From Strobilurus pachycystidiatus (taxonomy: Eukaryota; Basidiomycota; Agaricomycetes; Agaricales; Physalacriaceae), in the NCBI GenBank assembly GCA_019915135.1, contig JAHLMK010000003.1, positions 2,418,001-2,482,000 of the forward strand: 64,000 nucleotides of DNA. Direction: 5' to 3'. The position numbers were made by a program, and so were the translations under genes. Shown piece after piece: positions 30,525 through 40,952 of this stretch. The notes under the pieces are model-generated. The model was not told the DNA's origin. It saw only the letters and a program-made list of their open reading frames with translations, and ran no database searches. How positions within the stretch are numbered: position 1 is the stretch's first letter; every line of letters begins with the position of its first letter.

Positions 30525-33500
30525 CTACTTTCGCTTCTTATTGTTACCCCCGTACTGTCGACGCTGCTTTTTCTTGGGCGGCGGAGTATCTTCCTCCTCC
30601 GTTTCGGCTTCTTCTTCCTCATCGTCCTCCTCATCGTCCCTATCTTCATCTTCTTTTGCTCCCGGCAGGTGCTGTAGCTGCCGTGTCAACTTCTCGACCT
30701 GCGCCTTCAATTCCTCGAAGTCCTTATTCGAGGTGGTGGCTTCTGTTCCAGGTCGAGGCCCACGCCGACGCGACAAACCACGCGCTTCTTCGAAAGGGAT
30801 AACTAGCTGTCCGCGGTGGAACGCCAGCTTGCACCTGTGGTTCTGGCGGACGCTTCTGTCGCACTTGATAATCCCTTCTCTCGTTTTTCGTTCCCGAGTT
30901 ACGTTCCGGTTACGCGTGCAGTCGTGCAGGTACCAGAAACATTCCCCACATTTGTAGGGCTCGTCTCGCGTATACGGGGGATCGCCATTTGCTCGGGCGA
31001 AGGTCTTCCCAACTTTGACTTGTGGCACCTGGTCCTTTTCGATGTAGACGGTGGTGGTTGGCATGCCCGGCCAGTCTCTGGTTTCCTCTTTCGCTATGCG
31101 GGCCTGCGTTGGACCTGCTTGCGATCCCTTCTTCTTCGTCGGACTCTTCGTCTCCTGCTTCTCCCTCTGCGTTCGTTTCCGCTTCTCCGGAGTCACTGCC
31201 GTGCTCGCTGGTATAATGATAGGAGGTATCGGCTGAGTTGGCTGCTCCGGAGCCGGAATCGTTATCTGGGGAGATGCTGGTGGCGGCGCAAGCAGAGAGG
31301 ATTCTCGAGGAGGCGACGGCTGCATAGCGTCCTCCATGTGTACATCGCCCATCTCGACGTTGTCTGGTGTCAATTCACGAGGAGTCAATGATTGTCGTCG
31401 GGGCTCATATACCTCCTCGTCGCTAACATACGGCGGCGGCGGCTCCGATTCCTCTCGTATTGACACAGGCTTAGGACTGGCGGGCTGGTTTTCATTTTCT
31501 GGAACCATCGGTGGCGACGGTGGACGCGGAGTCTCTACTCGAGCGACTGGTGGTTCGACTGCTGGAGGACTGGGCTGAATAACAGCAACAGGATGTGGGA
31601 TTGCCGTTGCTGCTATCTGTGTCGGCTGAATAGACTGCACTGGAAGGGTGGGCTTCTTTGGGGGCGGTGGTGGTGGCAGCTTCGTCTTTTTGAAGAGAGG
31701 AGTCTTCGGGGGAGGCGGAGGTGGAGGAGAAGGGGGTGGCGAAGTGGATCTCGACTCGGGCGACGACGTTTCTTGTACCACGAACTGATTATCGTGTATG
31801 GCGAAACATCGATTCGTCTTGCTCCAGGTCATCGCCGCGTATCGACCTTTGTCGAACTTGATGCCCTGGATCCCCAACTTCTTCTTGTCCTTCTCGTCCA
31901 AAGCCAGAGCGCAGCGCCACAGGACGTCGTCGAAGGTTTGCTGTGCCGACAGCCGAAAGACCTCTCTGTCCACCACTGCCGCCAACAATTCAAAGATCCG
32001 TTCCCAGATGGGGTGGACTCTTCCGAACTGCTGTCTCTTGCTCCATTTCGCTATGTCGATCGGAAATTGTCCCGGGCGTCGCAGGTACAAAAGCGACAAC
32101 TGCTCATTGAACCCGACCTGCATCGACGCAGGAAAGCTAGGCCGCATCGAAAACCGAAGAGTCGTCTGGTCCTGAACGTAGACCATGTCGCCCCTCGCTC
32201 TATCCATGCCGGGATACTTCTTGATGACATTCGCCGCGAAAGTGTCGAATCGGAAGGGTTCCCAAACCAGCCGTTCGATCGTCTGCTGTCGCTGCGTCTT
32301 CTGCATCCGCACCAACCGGTTCCCTAACTCAGCCCACCATGAATATACAGGTTCGGGCCTGTCTGCAACGTGGAAACTGTTGAGCAACACGACTAAGCTC
32401 CAAGGACTCTCCCAGACCCGTTCGAGCAGACTGGTCGTCAACGGAATACGGTACTCCATTCGTATGGAGGAGCTGACTACGAAACCTTGCAAGTCTCGCC
32501 GCAAGTAGATCTGGGCCCTCCTAGTGCCATGCGACCAGACGTTGCCAGATTCCGAGTCATCCCGCGTAATCCAGTTTTGTAGTTCGAGTTCCTCATATTG
32601 TGACTCGATATCTTCGTCTGGCGCTGGCGACTTGTCGCGTACTGGGGCGGGTGCCGTCACTTTCTTCGCTGGCTGGGTAAAGATTATAGTCGTTAGCTAG
32701 GTTCATTTTGTAACCCATTTAACGACTTACCTTTTTCTTGGTTGCTGCTTTTGCTGCCGTTGGTTTTTTCTTTACCAACGTCGCTGGTTTCGCCTGTAGC
32801 TTTATTAGTTGACGCAATTCCTCGCGTGTCCTTAAATGAGTTTATGCTGACCTTCGACGCTGCCACGGTACGCCTTATCTGGACTTGCTCCTGCGGTTGG
32901 CTGAAGTGTCGTGCTTCCTGCGATGTCTCCGGCCAAGTATTCGCTGTCTCAGGAGGAGGCGTTGGCGAGCCCGGAAGGAACAGAGGTTCGACAATCTTCT
33001 GCTGTGTCGGTTCAGGCCCCTCCGTGGCTTCGTCCCATGGCACTTCTCGTAGATTTCCCGGGAAGATATTATGACTTGTCTGTGTTTTATCTTAGCGACT
33101 GCTTGGCATGTTTACTAGTTCACATACCATAAAATCTTTCTTCAACTCGTATACTTCCCAGTACCAGGCGCGTGGGACCCAGTTCTCATCGTACGCTTCC
33201 AGTATCGCGTTGTTGAGAACTAGGTCCAGCTGTTTCAGCGTGTCCCTAGTCTCGCTCTTGATTTCGTGTCTGTGATAGTACGCGTAGGGAATGACTGTGC
33301 CGAAGAACTTGTGGCGCGTGATGGCTAGACGACCGAACCAGTTGTACAGCTTCTGCGGATGGTCGATGAAGTGCTCCAGGTAGTCCACAGTCTCCTGGCT
33401 GGGTATGTCCAGCTCGATGGCCGGCGCATTTCTTTCCCATCTTTCGCCCAGCGCGTAAAACCGCTTTTCCGTCTCTACTCTTTGCGCCTGTTGCCCAGTG

Positions 33501-33541
33501 GATTCCCCAATCGTGTTGGAAGGTCCCGCAGTGGTATACAT
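30525..33541 (-). CDS. Unknown 968-aa protein with proline-rich middle and C-terminal Cys/His cluster
   Basis: Three exons close in frame: 33128-33541 (starts MYTTAGPSNTIGES), 32731-33079 (TSHNIFPGNLREVPWDEATE onward) and 30525-32668. The N-terminal third is helical and Trp-rich (YLEHFIDHPQKLYNWFGRLA, RAWYWEVYELKKDF). A second globular part follows (RIPLTTSLLERVWESPWSLV, FDDVLWRCALALDEKDKKK). Then comes a long Pro-rich segment with poly-Pro runs, and a cluster YKCGECFWYLHDC ... GIIKCDRSVRQNHRCKLAFH that could bind zinc. The end is a coiled coil, an acidic run and a basic tail (KKKQRRQYGGNNKKRK). I do not recognise the family. It lies 510 bp downstream of an integrase remnant on the same strand, so it may be a retroelement accessory or Gag-like protein. 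Confidence 0.7.
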
Positions 33542-34050
33542 ATTTCCTGGATTTTGTTTTGCGGTGGATGCACGTCTTGTAGTTGTGGCGAAAGAGAAAG
33601 AGTCTATTCAGCTCGAACTCTCCCTACTTAATCCACCCTGAACGTTAAATCCGGTTAACGCCGCCTTCCTGATCTGCGTTCACTTCGTACTGCGGTCTGT
33701 GCTTCTTCCATCCATACTTAGGACACATTCGTCCTGCGCTTGGTCCCTAGCACCACTTTGTTTGCCTCATACAATGCTGTAGATCTGTCTTTTTCGTTTT
33801 CCGAATCTCTTATTTGTTCGATTTTCGCTCAGCTAAATAAGACATACTCGAAAATTCTCTGCTACACTGTATGGTAACCCCACCTTATTCACTCTTTCTT
33901 TTCTCTAGATGGTGTTTGCACCCTCCTTGTCGTCTCTGTGTACTTACTCGACGTCAATTGAGCGCGTTTTGGCTCCAGTAGACGCGTTCGCCTACTTTCG
34001 GCTTTCCGGCCCGGTTAGGCTGAATAACGATTTGGGCGCCGTCTACTGCT

Positions 34051-34700
34051 TCATAACTTCTTAGCCAAGTCGTTGACTACTTCCACAGCACCTTCCTTGA
34101 TTCTTTCTAGGCGTTTGAAGAACTTCTTACCGAAGGCCTTCTTGTCTTTTCGCGAGAAGAAAGGAATCACTCTAAACTTCGCGACTTTATCTCTTAATAC
34201 TGTTTCAAACAGTTCGCAGAGCACGTAGTTTTCACGGGTCGTTCGAGCTATCACAGCGTAAGGTCCCATGAATTGTTCCTTGAACTTAGCATTGAGTTCT
34301 TTCCCGATGCGAGTATTTTGGACGAGCACCATGTCGCCTGTCTCGAATAGATGTTCTGGCATGGAATTGGCATAATCTTCCCTGTACTTTTCTGCTGCTC
34401 TTTTCTTTGCCACAGTGACTCTCTTTCGCATCGCTTTAACGTGTTCTTCATGCTTTATGAGCTGTTTAGCTCGATACGCGATGAGGTCGCTATGTGACAC
34501 TATCTTGTAAGTTGTCTGGGGTGTCGATCCACCAAGTTACTTCCTCGATATCCAGTGGTAGAATCGGGTCGCACCCAGTTACCGCGTAGAACGGTGACGT
34601 TTCAATCGACCTTTTAACTGTTATCCTTTCCGCCCATAGCACTTCATGTAGGTACGCTGGCCAAGTTTCGGGGTCGCCTCTACATACTTTGAATAGTGAC
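34051..34700 (-). pseudogene. Ty3/gypsy integrase C-terminal remnant
   Basis: Minus-strand text WPAYLHEVLWAERITVKRSI, SPFYAVTGCDPILPLDIEEV and TWWIDTPDN is followed, after a frameshift near 34505, by SHSDLIAYRAKQLIKHEEHV. Then GDMVLVQNTRIGKELNAKF, MGPYAVIARTTRENYVL and KFRVIPFFSRKDK lead to a stop at 34051. This is the end of the integrase core and the GPY/F-type C-terminal domain of a Ty3/gypsy Pol. Upstream Pol domains are missing beyond about 34700, so the copy is 5'-truncated and frameshifted. Confidence 0.83.
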
Positions 34701-35267
34701 TAGGTGCCATCCGTGGGGAGGAGTAATGATCTGTTGCTAGTATTGGCGTACAAATAGTATACAGTACAGGTTCTCTTGCGTGGTACAGAAGTGAGAAACC
34801 CATGAGAAGGAGGATGAGACATGTATCGCAGTTTAGCGAGCACTCGCTGTAAGATAGGTGGGGGGCGAGAAAACATGGAAAGTCAATGTCCAGATCGCCC
34901 GACTTAAGGATTTCCGGATGTTTACCACCCAAACACCAGAGTGTAACGTAGGTAGCATGTATGGATATAGCACTACAGTGTAATTACTAATTTTTGAGTC
35001 ACTCAGAGTCAGACTGACGCCCGCAGCCTTTCCATAACACGTGATGAGTAGGACCGTCCTCTTCCTTAGTTCCTAAATCTTCAGGGCTACACGAGCGCCC
35101 ATTACGCGTCTGAGGGACCATTTCAAAGACGACAAACCATTTAGAACTCTGTTTTCCTCAAGACCCGTTCTGGTGTAATGTTGTGGTGGACAACATAGAG
35201 AATTGCGATGAAGAATCGTCAATGCGCAAGGCGGATTTCGTAATGTACGTGGCCTATCCGCAACCTT
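34701..35267. other. No gene seen
   Basis: Spacer between the integrase remnant and the repeat copy at 35.27 kb. A 103-codon minus ORF (34621-34932) mostly overlaps the integrase remnant in another frame and is not supported. Confidence 0.4.
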
Positions 35268-35537
35268 TTACTATTGATCAATCGGAAGTGTCAATCCGGA
35301 TACAAGTGTCAATCCCCTAAGAATAGAGGGCGTTCAAATGATCCCAGCGGGCTGAACCCTGTGTAAGAATATGATTTCTGTAGCCCTTATTGCGTACCCG
35401 TTCCCTCTGAAAATTTGCACTACAATGCTTTGGTATGTTACCCATGAGGCCGTCAACTTGTATGGAGATTACACGCCCCCGGAGATATTGAGAAATTTGG
35501 TTGATGGTGCAAAGTGTCAATTCTAGATTGACACTAC
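35268..35537 (+). repeat. Repeat family A, copy 1 (MITE-like or LTR-like, about 270 bp)
   Basis: It shares an ordered series of words with 40402-40633 in the same orientation: GATCAATCGGAAGTGTCAAT, ATTTCTGTAGC, TGAGGCYGTCAACTT, ATATTGAG and AGTGTCAATTCT. Its ends carry AGTGTCAATC and GATTGACACT as inverted repeats. This copy has an extra segment of about 45 bp after the left end. Confidence 0.72.
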
Positions 35538-35935
35538 TATCAACCAGCCTGGCACGTCAGACTCAGTGGTCCGTTTGGTATAAAAAGGTCACACCTTGGC
35601 TTTGGCATCTATTTGGTCCATCTTACTACCAACAGGCCTGCAATTTCGCGCCTCCAGCCGACATTCGCCATGCTCAAGAAAACACATATTTCTCATCATC
35701 CTCTTTCTCTCCTGCTTCATGGTTACCTGTCGTGACTGAAAACGCGACTACAAGAATGGTCGCGCACTTACAGTCCATCGAGCTTCATGCAGTGACATGC
35801 ACCATCCGGCAACGTAACACGGACAAGAACTGGACGAAAGCATTCTCATCAAAACTACCTGCCAAAAAGTGATCGCTCGTGCACGGACTTTGAGCCGCGT
35901 AGGTTAAAACTTGTGCTCGATAACATAATAGCACT
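35538..35935. other. No supported gene
   Basis: A 123-codon plus ORF (35501-35872) starts inside repeat copy 1 and shows no recognised motif. It is probably fortuitous. Confidence 0.35.
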
Positions 35936-36501
35936 CATAGTTTGCTGCGGGCCTCTCAACGGAAGAACGGAAGGACATTTCCCGTCGCTCTCAATGTTCT
36001 CGCCGATTCCCGGCGGCGTACAACGACTTTATTCCGCAACACAAGGCAATCCTTCCTATCTTGGAGCGTCAAGGCAATGCTGCTGCAGACGCCCTAGAAA
36101 ATCATCCCTCCGCTCCACCGACCCCACCTGCTCTTCAATCCCCGCATCCTCACCTCCACCCCCGAACCGCATCCATATCAAACCTGACCAGTTCGGTCCC
36201 TATGAAATCTACTCTGAGCTGCCCGAACTCGATCATGCGACCGCTGTTGGTCCTAATTCTGCCTGTGATGCTCCCATTGACACCTTCAACCTTAGTGAAG
36301 AAGGCGCCATCCACCGCTCTCCCAGTTCCGTTTTTGGGTCAACGACACCCTCTGCCTCGACGTCATACTCCCCATTCCCAAATAAATCCACTCATCAATT
36401 GGTTCTACTCCTCCGTCCAAAAGTCGATTGCATCACTGAACGATCTTGTTCACAACGTCCTTCTCAATGCGGACTGTGTTCTTTCTGATCTGAGAGGGTT
36501 T
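35936..36501 (+). pseudogene. Plavaka-type (CACTA-like) transposase N-terminal fragment, frameshifted
   Basis: Plus-strand pieces in three frames read STEERKDISRRSQCSRRFPA, AYNDFIPQHKAILP, then KPDQFGPYEIYSELPELDHA, NSACDAPIDTFNL, and INPLINWFYSSVQKSIASLN, ending DLVHNVLLNADCVLSDLRGF. This order matches the segment downstream of the zinc finger in basidiomycete Plavaka transposases as I remember them. At least two frameshifts are present. The reading stops where the LTR-like repeat begins at 36502, so the fragment was probably interrupted by that insertion. Confidence 0.62.
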
Positions 36502-36738
36502 CGTGTCGGCAATATAATGTGTAAAAATCCTTTCGTGCCTACTTTGGTACTTTTTGCAGAAACATTGACGCACTTCTGCACTCAGACTTTGTACTTTCTG
36601 AACAAACTCCCTACTTTTCGAGTGAGTGCCGTACTTTCTGTGCAGTTTCTGTACTTTCCATACAGGTCCCTTACTTCTCGTAGGCAATCTGTACTTTTTG
36701 CACAAGCCGCCTTTCTGCACGAACCCTAGTTTCCGACA
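36502..36738 (+). repeat. LTR-like repeat family B, copy 1 (237 bp)
   Basis: It begins TGTCGG and ends CCGACA (perfect TG...CA inverted termini). It is strongly similar to the reverse complement of 45169-45409 (241 bp). Internally it carries degenerate repeats of CTGTACTTTCTG. No convincing 5-bp target duplication was found. It looks like a solo LTR or a small non-autonomous element. Confidence 0.7.
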
Positions 36739-38790
36739 CTCTGAATTCTCGGCATGCAATAAGTGTGTGAATCAGTTGTCATCAGAATTGGCCGCGTGAC
36801 TATTGACACAAGGCAACAAGTTGTATCGCTGAACCGTACTATACGTCTATGCCCCACCTTCCGTGAAATTTAGAACCTTTGGATTCTTTGCAAAAGCCTG
36901 TCCGGGCCAGCTTGATAGCTGTGACATTGCTCAGTGCAGCATTGGATCATCAGGATCATCAGGATCAACAGGTGGCAATGGCGAGGAGGCTCGAGGAGGG
37001 CAGCACCAACATGCTGACTATCACCGGCAGCTGGGAAGAGTGAGTTGTTGAGAGAAACCGATTCTCTGCCTGACGGGCAGGCGTCGCCGACCGACTAACG
37101 GTCAACTTTGTGCCGCACGTCCGTGTCCCGTATCGGTTCATACTGCGGAGGCGGACGCGACTGGCCATCCGGGACATATTACGTCGGCGGCCGTGCTGAG
37201 TACTGTGAAGGCAGCCTCGAACGCTGCAATTGCGAGGGGAACACAAACTGGTTTAGAGGCAAAGCCTGCTCCGCCCACTCGGCCCACTCTTTCCGCTTTT
37301 GCCGCTCATAATGGAACGTGCATCAGGTAGTCGAAGGCTCCCTCCTGCACCGCGGAATTTGCTGGTAGGTCAAGAGCCAGCGACACTGTTGACTCTGCTC
37401 CTGGGGAGACGCTCGAAGCGGCGGATACTTGGCGTCAAGCCAGGATTCGAAGGATGTTATGTCCGGGTTCCTCTGAATCTCGTCGGGATTGGGGGAGATG
37501 GGCTCAAAGTAGTGTCTTGAAGGATTATGAGGACCGCCAGAGGGCTGGACATGTTGAGAAAGAAAGGCGGGGTACGTTGTAGGCTGCTGTTGATCCCACT
37601 CGTCCGTCCGAGAAAGCTGGAACTGGTCAACAGGAGGTATGCGCGATGATTGACATAACAGATGGGATGGCGCATATTTCTTCGGCGCGAGATGATGAGG
37701 CAGCTTCGATGTCGATCCCGATGGGCGTGCGTAAAATCCTGGGTGATGGGCAGGTTCGATATCGTTGTTGAATCACTGCTGACGTAGGCGCGTCCTTTGC
37801 CCTTGTCGCTCGTAGGCAGGAGAGGTGATGTGTGGTGATTTGGAGACGTCGCACGCATGCTACCGGCAAATTCATGGGGAGGAGCTATGACTATCTGTCC
37901 GTTGGCATGCACGGTGGGTATAAGGTTATCCTTTGGTGTGTGTTATGCTGGATGATGAGGAGAAGGAGATGTTTGGGCGGGAATGTCGGTGGTCCAGTGC
38001 TCGACGGCGGGCGTCTCGGGACGCGGACGCGGTATGTGCGAGGTAGCTTCAACAAGATGGGATTATCATTTTGATCGTCACCCTCCGGTCCCAAAGACAT
38101 ACCTTTGTGTACTGAGATGGTGTTACTCACCTAGCCACGTCCTGTGAATTCACAATATGTTTTCCAACAGACAAAATAAATGTGACCTTGATTGTGCCAG
38201 CACCAACCCGTCAGACTGATGAAGGTCTGGGCCAATCGCCGGGACGTCACATGCTTCAAGCAGACAGAGTCGTGGAGAATGGTCGTCAAGTGAAGAGGAG
38301 ATGACTGTGAGTGATGATGAGCAGTGGCCGGGTGCGAAAGTCATTGATGCGCAAGACGGTGTGGAGTGACCGGTTCGTTTGATGCGCCCAATGACGACTC
38401 AGGATCATAACGTACCAGACAGTATTGATCGTCCTGAAGTATTGAGCAGGATAAGACTGTCAGTATGAATTGGGCAGACACTTATCCTGCCCGTGAGGGT
38501 AAGAGGTAAAGTAAAGAACGTCAGCCGATCTTACCTCTTTAGGTTGCATGCGCGATCAAGGCCGCCGGCGCGACGCACGTGGACCCCGAGCGGGTACCGA
38601 CCTCGTCAAACTTAGAAACTACAGAGATTGTCCGCCAGAGTACGGAAAGGAGGTCACAGAACTAGGATACTATCAGCACAAACTACGGACAAAGTCTCAA
38701 AAGTAAAGTCAATCCAACTACTAAACTAGAACTACCGCATCCAAAAGTATCTCAATTTGCAAAACTACGGTCTTAGAATTTTTACACACT
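36739..38790. other. Gene-poor, degenerate sequence
   Basis: Several minus-strand frames (37457-37912, 37891-38130) contain Pro/Ser/Thr-rich text such as SPNHHTSPLLPTSDKGKGRA that may be remnants of a regulatory-type gene, but no family is recognisable. A short GGATCATCA tandem repeat lies at about 36948-36970. Confidence 0.4.
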
Positions 38791-38796
38791 ATTATC

Positions 38797-39404
38797 CTAG
38801 TTCTGTGACCTCCTTGCCGTACTCTGGCGAACAATCTCTGTACTCTGTGCGCTTGTTGCGGACGATAGTTTCTCGGGGACAGATCCAGCTTGCTTGAGAG
38901 AGTTCCAGGCATCACGAGAGGTTTGAAAAACAGAACGTCGCTCTCCGTCGTTGAAAGCTGTGCCGTCTTTGTGCTCGAGGTATGCTGAAGCTGGCACCGG
39001 TTTCCTTTGGCTCGAGTTTGTCGCCTCTTGATATGTAGTCTTCTGGTAGTAGCGGACCTTGCCGTCCGTGCGCAATATTGGAGCCGTGACGCTAGGAATA
39101 CCGCCAGTCGAGAATAGGGGAGCTGGGAATATGGAGGTTGTGAGCGAAGCCGGAGCCGGGGCTGGCACGATTGCAGCTGCTGTTCCTCTAGCCATCTGGT
39201 TGGCAGTTGCACTGAGGACACAAGTGAGCCATTATCCGAAGGAAGAGCAGGCGACGCACCTCCAAACTTGGGCCATCTCTCGATACATATCCAGCTGCAG
39301 TGTCAAGGCTTGTACTTGCGTTTCCAACGCGTATATGCGCTGCTGATAGAGGTGAGCCGGTGTCTGAGCAATGTTGGTGATGCTTTGGAACGCATTCGGC
39401 ACTG
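38797..39404 (-). pseudogene. TE-associated ORF fragment (unclassified)
   Basis: Minus-strand exon QSITNIAQTPAHLYQQRIYA LETQVQALTLQLDMYREMAQ (coiled-coil-like), then after an intron ATANQMARGTAAAIVPAP, ending near DGERRSVFQTSRDAWNSLKQ AGSVPEKLS. The closing text resembles an accessory ORF common in agaricomycete transposons, but I cannot name it. It is fused downstream of the ABCG fragment without a clear boundary. Confidence 0.35.
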
Positions 39405-40100
39405 TCATTGTAGTCTTTACAAGCTGGTATGCCGGCGTCGCGTCCAGTCCTGTCCAGTCCAGTTGTCGGCTCATCCAAGAAAAGCGCCAAAGGGTTCCCT
39501 GCATCTGAATGCCAGAACTGACGAGTCGCCGCTCTCCACCTGAGCATCCGCGGCGCCTATGGCCATCAACGACCTGAATGTCAGGGCACTCCTTCAAGCC
39601 AAGCTCGAGAATGATCTCCTCGACGAGCTGAGAGCGCTGGACGGCAGAGACAGATCTAGAAGCGGGAGGGCACAGATCTGCGGCACACTTGAGTCTCGCG
39701 CACAGTGAGGCTAGGGAGGAGCACATCGGTTTGGGTGACGTAGACGTGGGTGATAGAGGAGACGGGGGGAGAGAGCTGGCCAGTGATGTGCAGATTGCTG
39801 CTCCGCATCCGATGTGCAAGCACATTGAGAAGTGTTGTCCAGGAAACGAGTAGAACACGATTCGTTGAAGGGCTTGCGTGCAATGCACCTTTCTGCTCCC
39901 ACTGCTGCCAATTATGCCCGTCAACGTCGCCCGCGGAAACTCGGCGTCGATGTCAGCCAAAAATTTTCTTCTTCTGCGACTGCTCTTTGACGTCGGGCGT
40001 CCGCTTCCACCTCAGCCACGTCCGCTTCACGATGCGCACATTTGGCCCTCTAATGTGGACGTGGACGGGCGCGACAGCGGAGAAGGAGAGCTTTTGTTCG
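39405..40100 (-). pseudogene. ABCG-type transporter nucleotide-binding domain fragment, degraded
   Basis: Minus-strand text VHVHIRGPNVRIVKRTW and ADIDAEFPRATLTGIIGSSG is followed by a Walker A reading SSGSRKVH instead of SGSGKTT. A short extra segment comes next, then LLNVLAHRMRSSNLHITGQL, VYVTQTDVLLPSLTVRET, QLVEEIILELGLKE and the signature CSGGERRLVSSGIQMQG. Walker B (ALFLDEPTTGLD) is in another frame. ABCG proteins are ATP-driven membrane transporters. The damaged Walker A, repeated frame changes and loss of the membrane domain make this a dead fragment of a host gene. Confidence 0.77.
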
Positions 40101-40401
40101 TGAGTGTCGCGCAAATTCCGGCCCTGATGGTCGTTGAGGGTGTCAACTAACGGAAGTGCAGGGACTGTGCCCGCACCTCAGTAACTCCAAGACCAAATGC
40201 GCCATGGTCGGGGGGCTGCCCACCTCTGATGCTGCCAATCTCCACCCCACATCGATGGAGTGGTCGCCCTGCGAGTCAAAAGAGCAGCATATCGTGCAAT
40301 TACCAGCAGCCGAATACCGATGTACATACACACAGTCGTACTTATGTGGCAGAGCTATGCCACTTTGTTTGTCGTTGTTGTCTGTATGCAATGAAATGAG
40401 T
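40101..40401. other. Spacer; weak overlapping ORFs only
   Basis: Two overlapping weak ORFs (40143-40391 minus, 40156-40458 plus) lie on opposite strands and lack recognised motifs. Confidence 0.35.
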
Positions 40402-40633
40402 ACTACTATCGATCAATCGGAAGTGTCAATCTGGACAGAAGTGTCAATCCACCGATAAAACAATTTCTGTAGCGCTCATTTCTTACCCGTTCTCTCTGAG
40501 GATTTGCAATACAGTGCTTTAGTATGTTATCCATGAGGCTGTCAACTTATATTAAGAATACACGCCACCGAAAATATTGAGTAATTTCGACCATACCCCG
40601 AAGTGTCAATTCTTGGATTGACACTTCCCTTGC
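40402..40633 (+). repeat. Repeat family A, copy 2 (about 230 bp)
   Basis: Same orientation as 35268-35537. The right end is a clear hairpin, GAAGTGTCAAT ... ATTGACACTTC, with a 6-nt loop (about 40604-40632). The left end has GAAGTGTCAATC twice. It lies 320 bp upstream of the pogo transposase start and could be part of that element's left end, but no matching right end was found past 43.6 kb. Confidence 0.72.
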
Positions 40634-40952
40634 CAAGCATGGTGAATTAGAACAAGGCCTCCGGTGGAGCTGGGACTTCTTCAGGTTGATGAATATAGTG
40701 TAATCTCTCATTTCAACCAGCCAACAGATTTTTCAGACTCGATGTTGAAGAATGAGGTCGATTTCATCGCCGTAGCAGCATTTTGCGTGACGAACGGCAT
40801 TTGAAACTCCGACGGCACATCTTCGGCTCTAACGCGGGGCTTTCTCTCCTTGACTCTCGCGTTGACGACGCCGGCAACGACGCGACGCGTCGGTCCTATA
40901 CCCCCTTTCTTGAATATTCTAAACACTTTCCTTTTAATCACGCTTGCAAGTC

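Noticed and set aside
30541..32327. Several plus-strand ORFs of 138-244 codons
   Set aside because: Antisense shadows of the 968-aa minus-strand gene; Arg/Ser/Leu-rich with no motif.
36061..36729. 222-codon plus-strand ORF as a gene
   Set aside because: It runs from a frameshifted Plavaka fragment into the family B repeat, so it is a fortuitous frame across two unrelated sequences.
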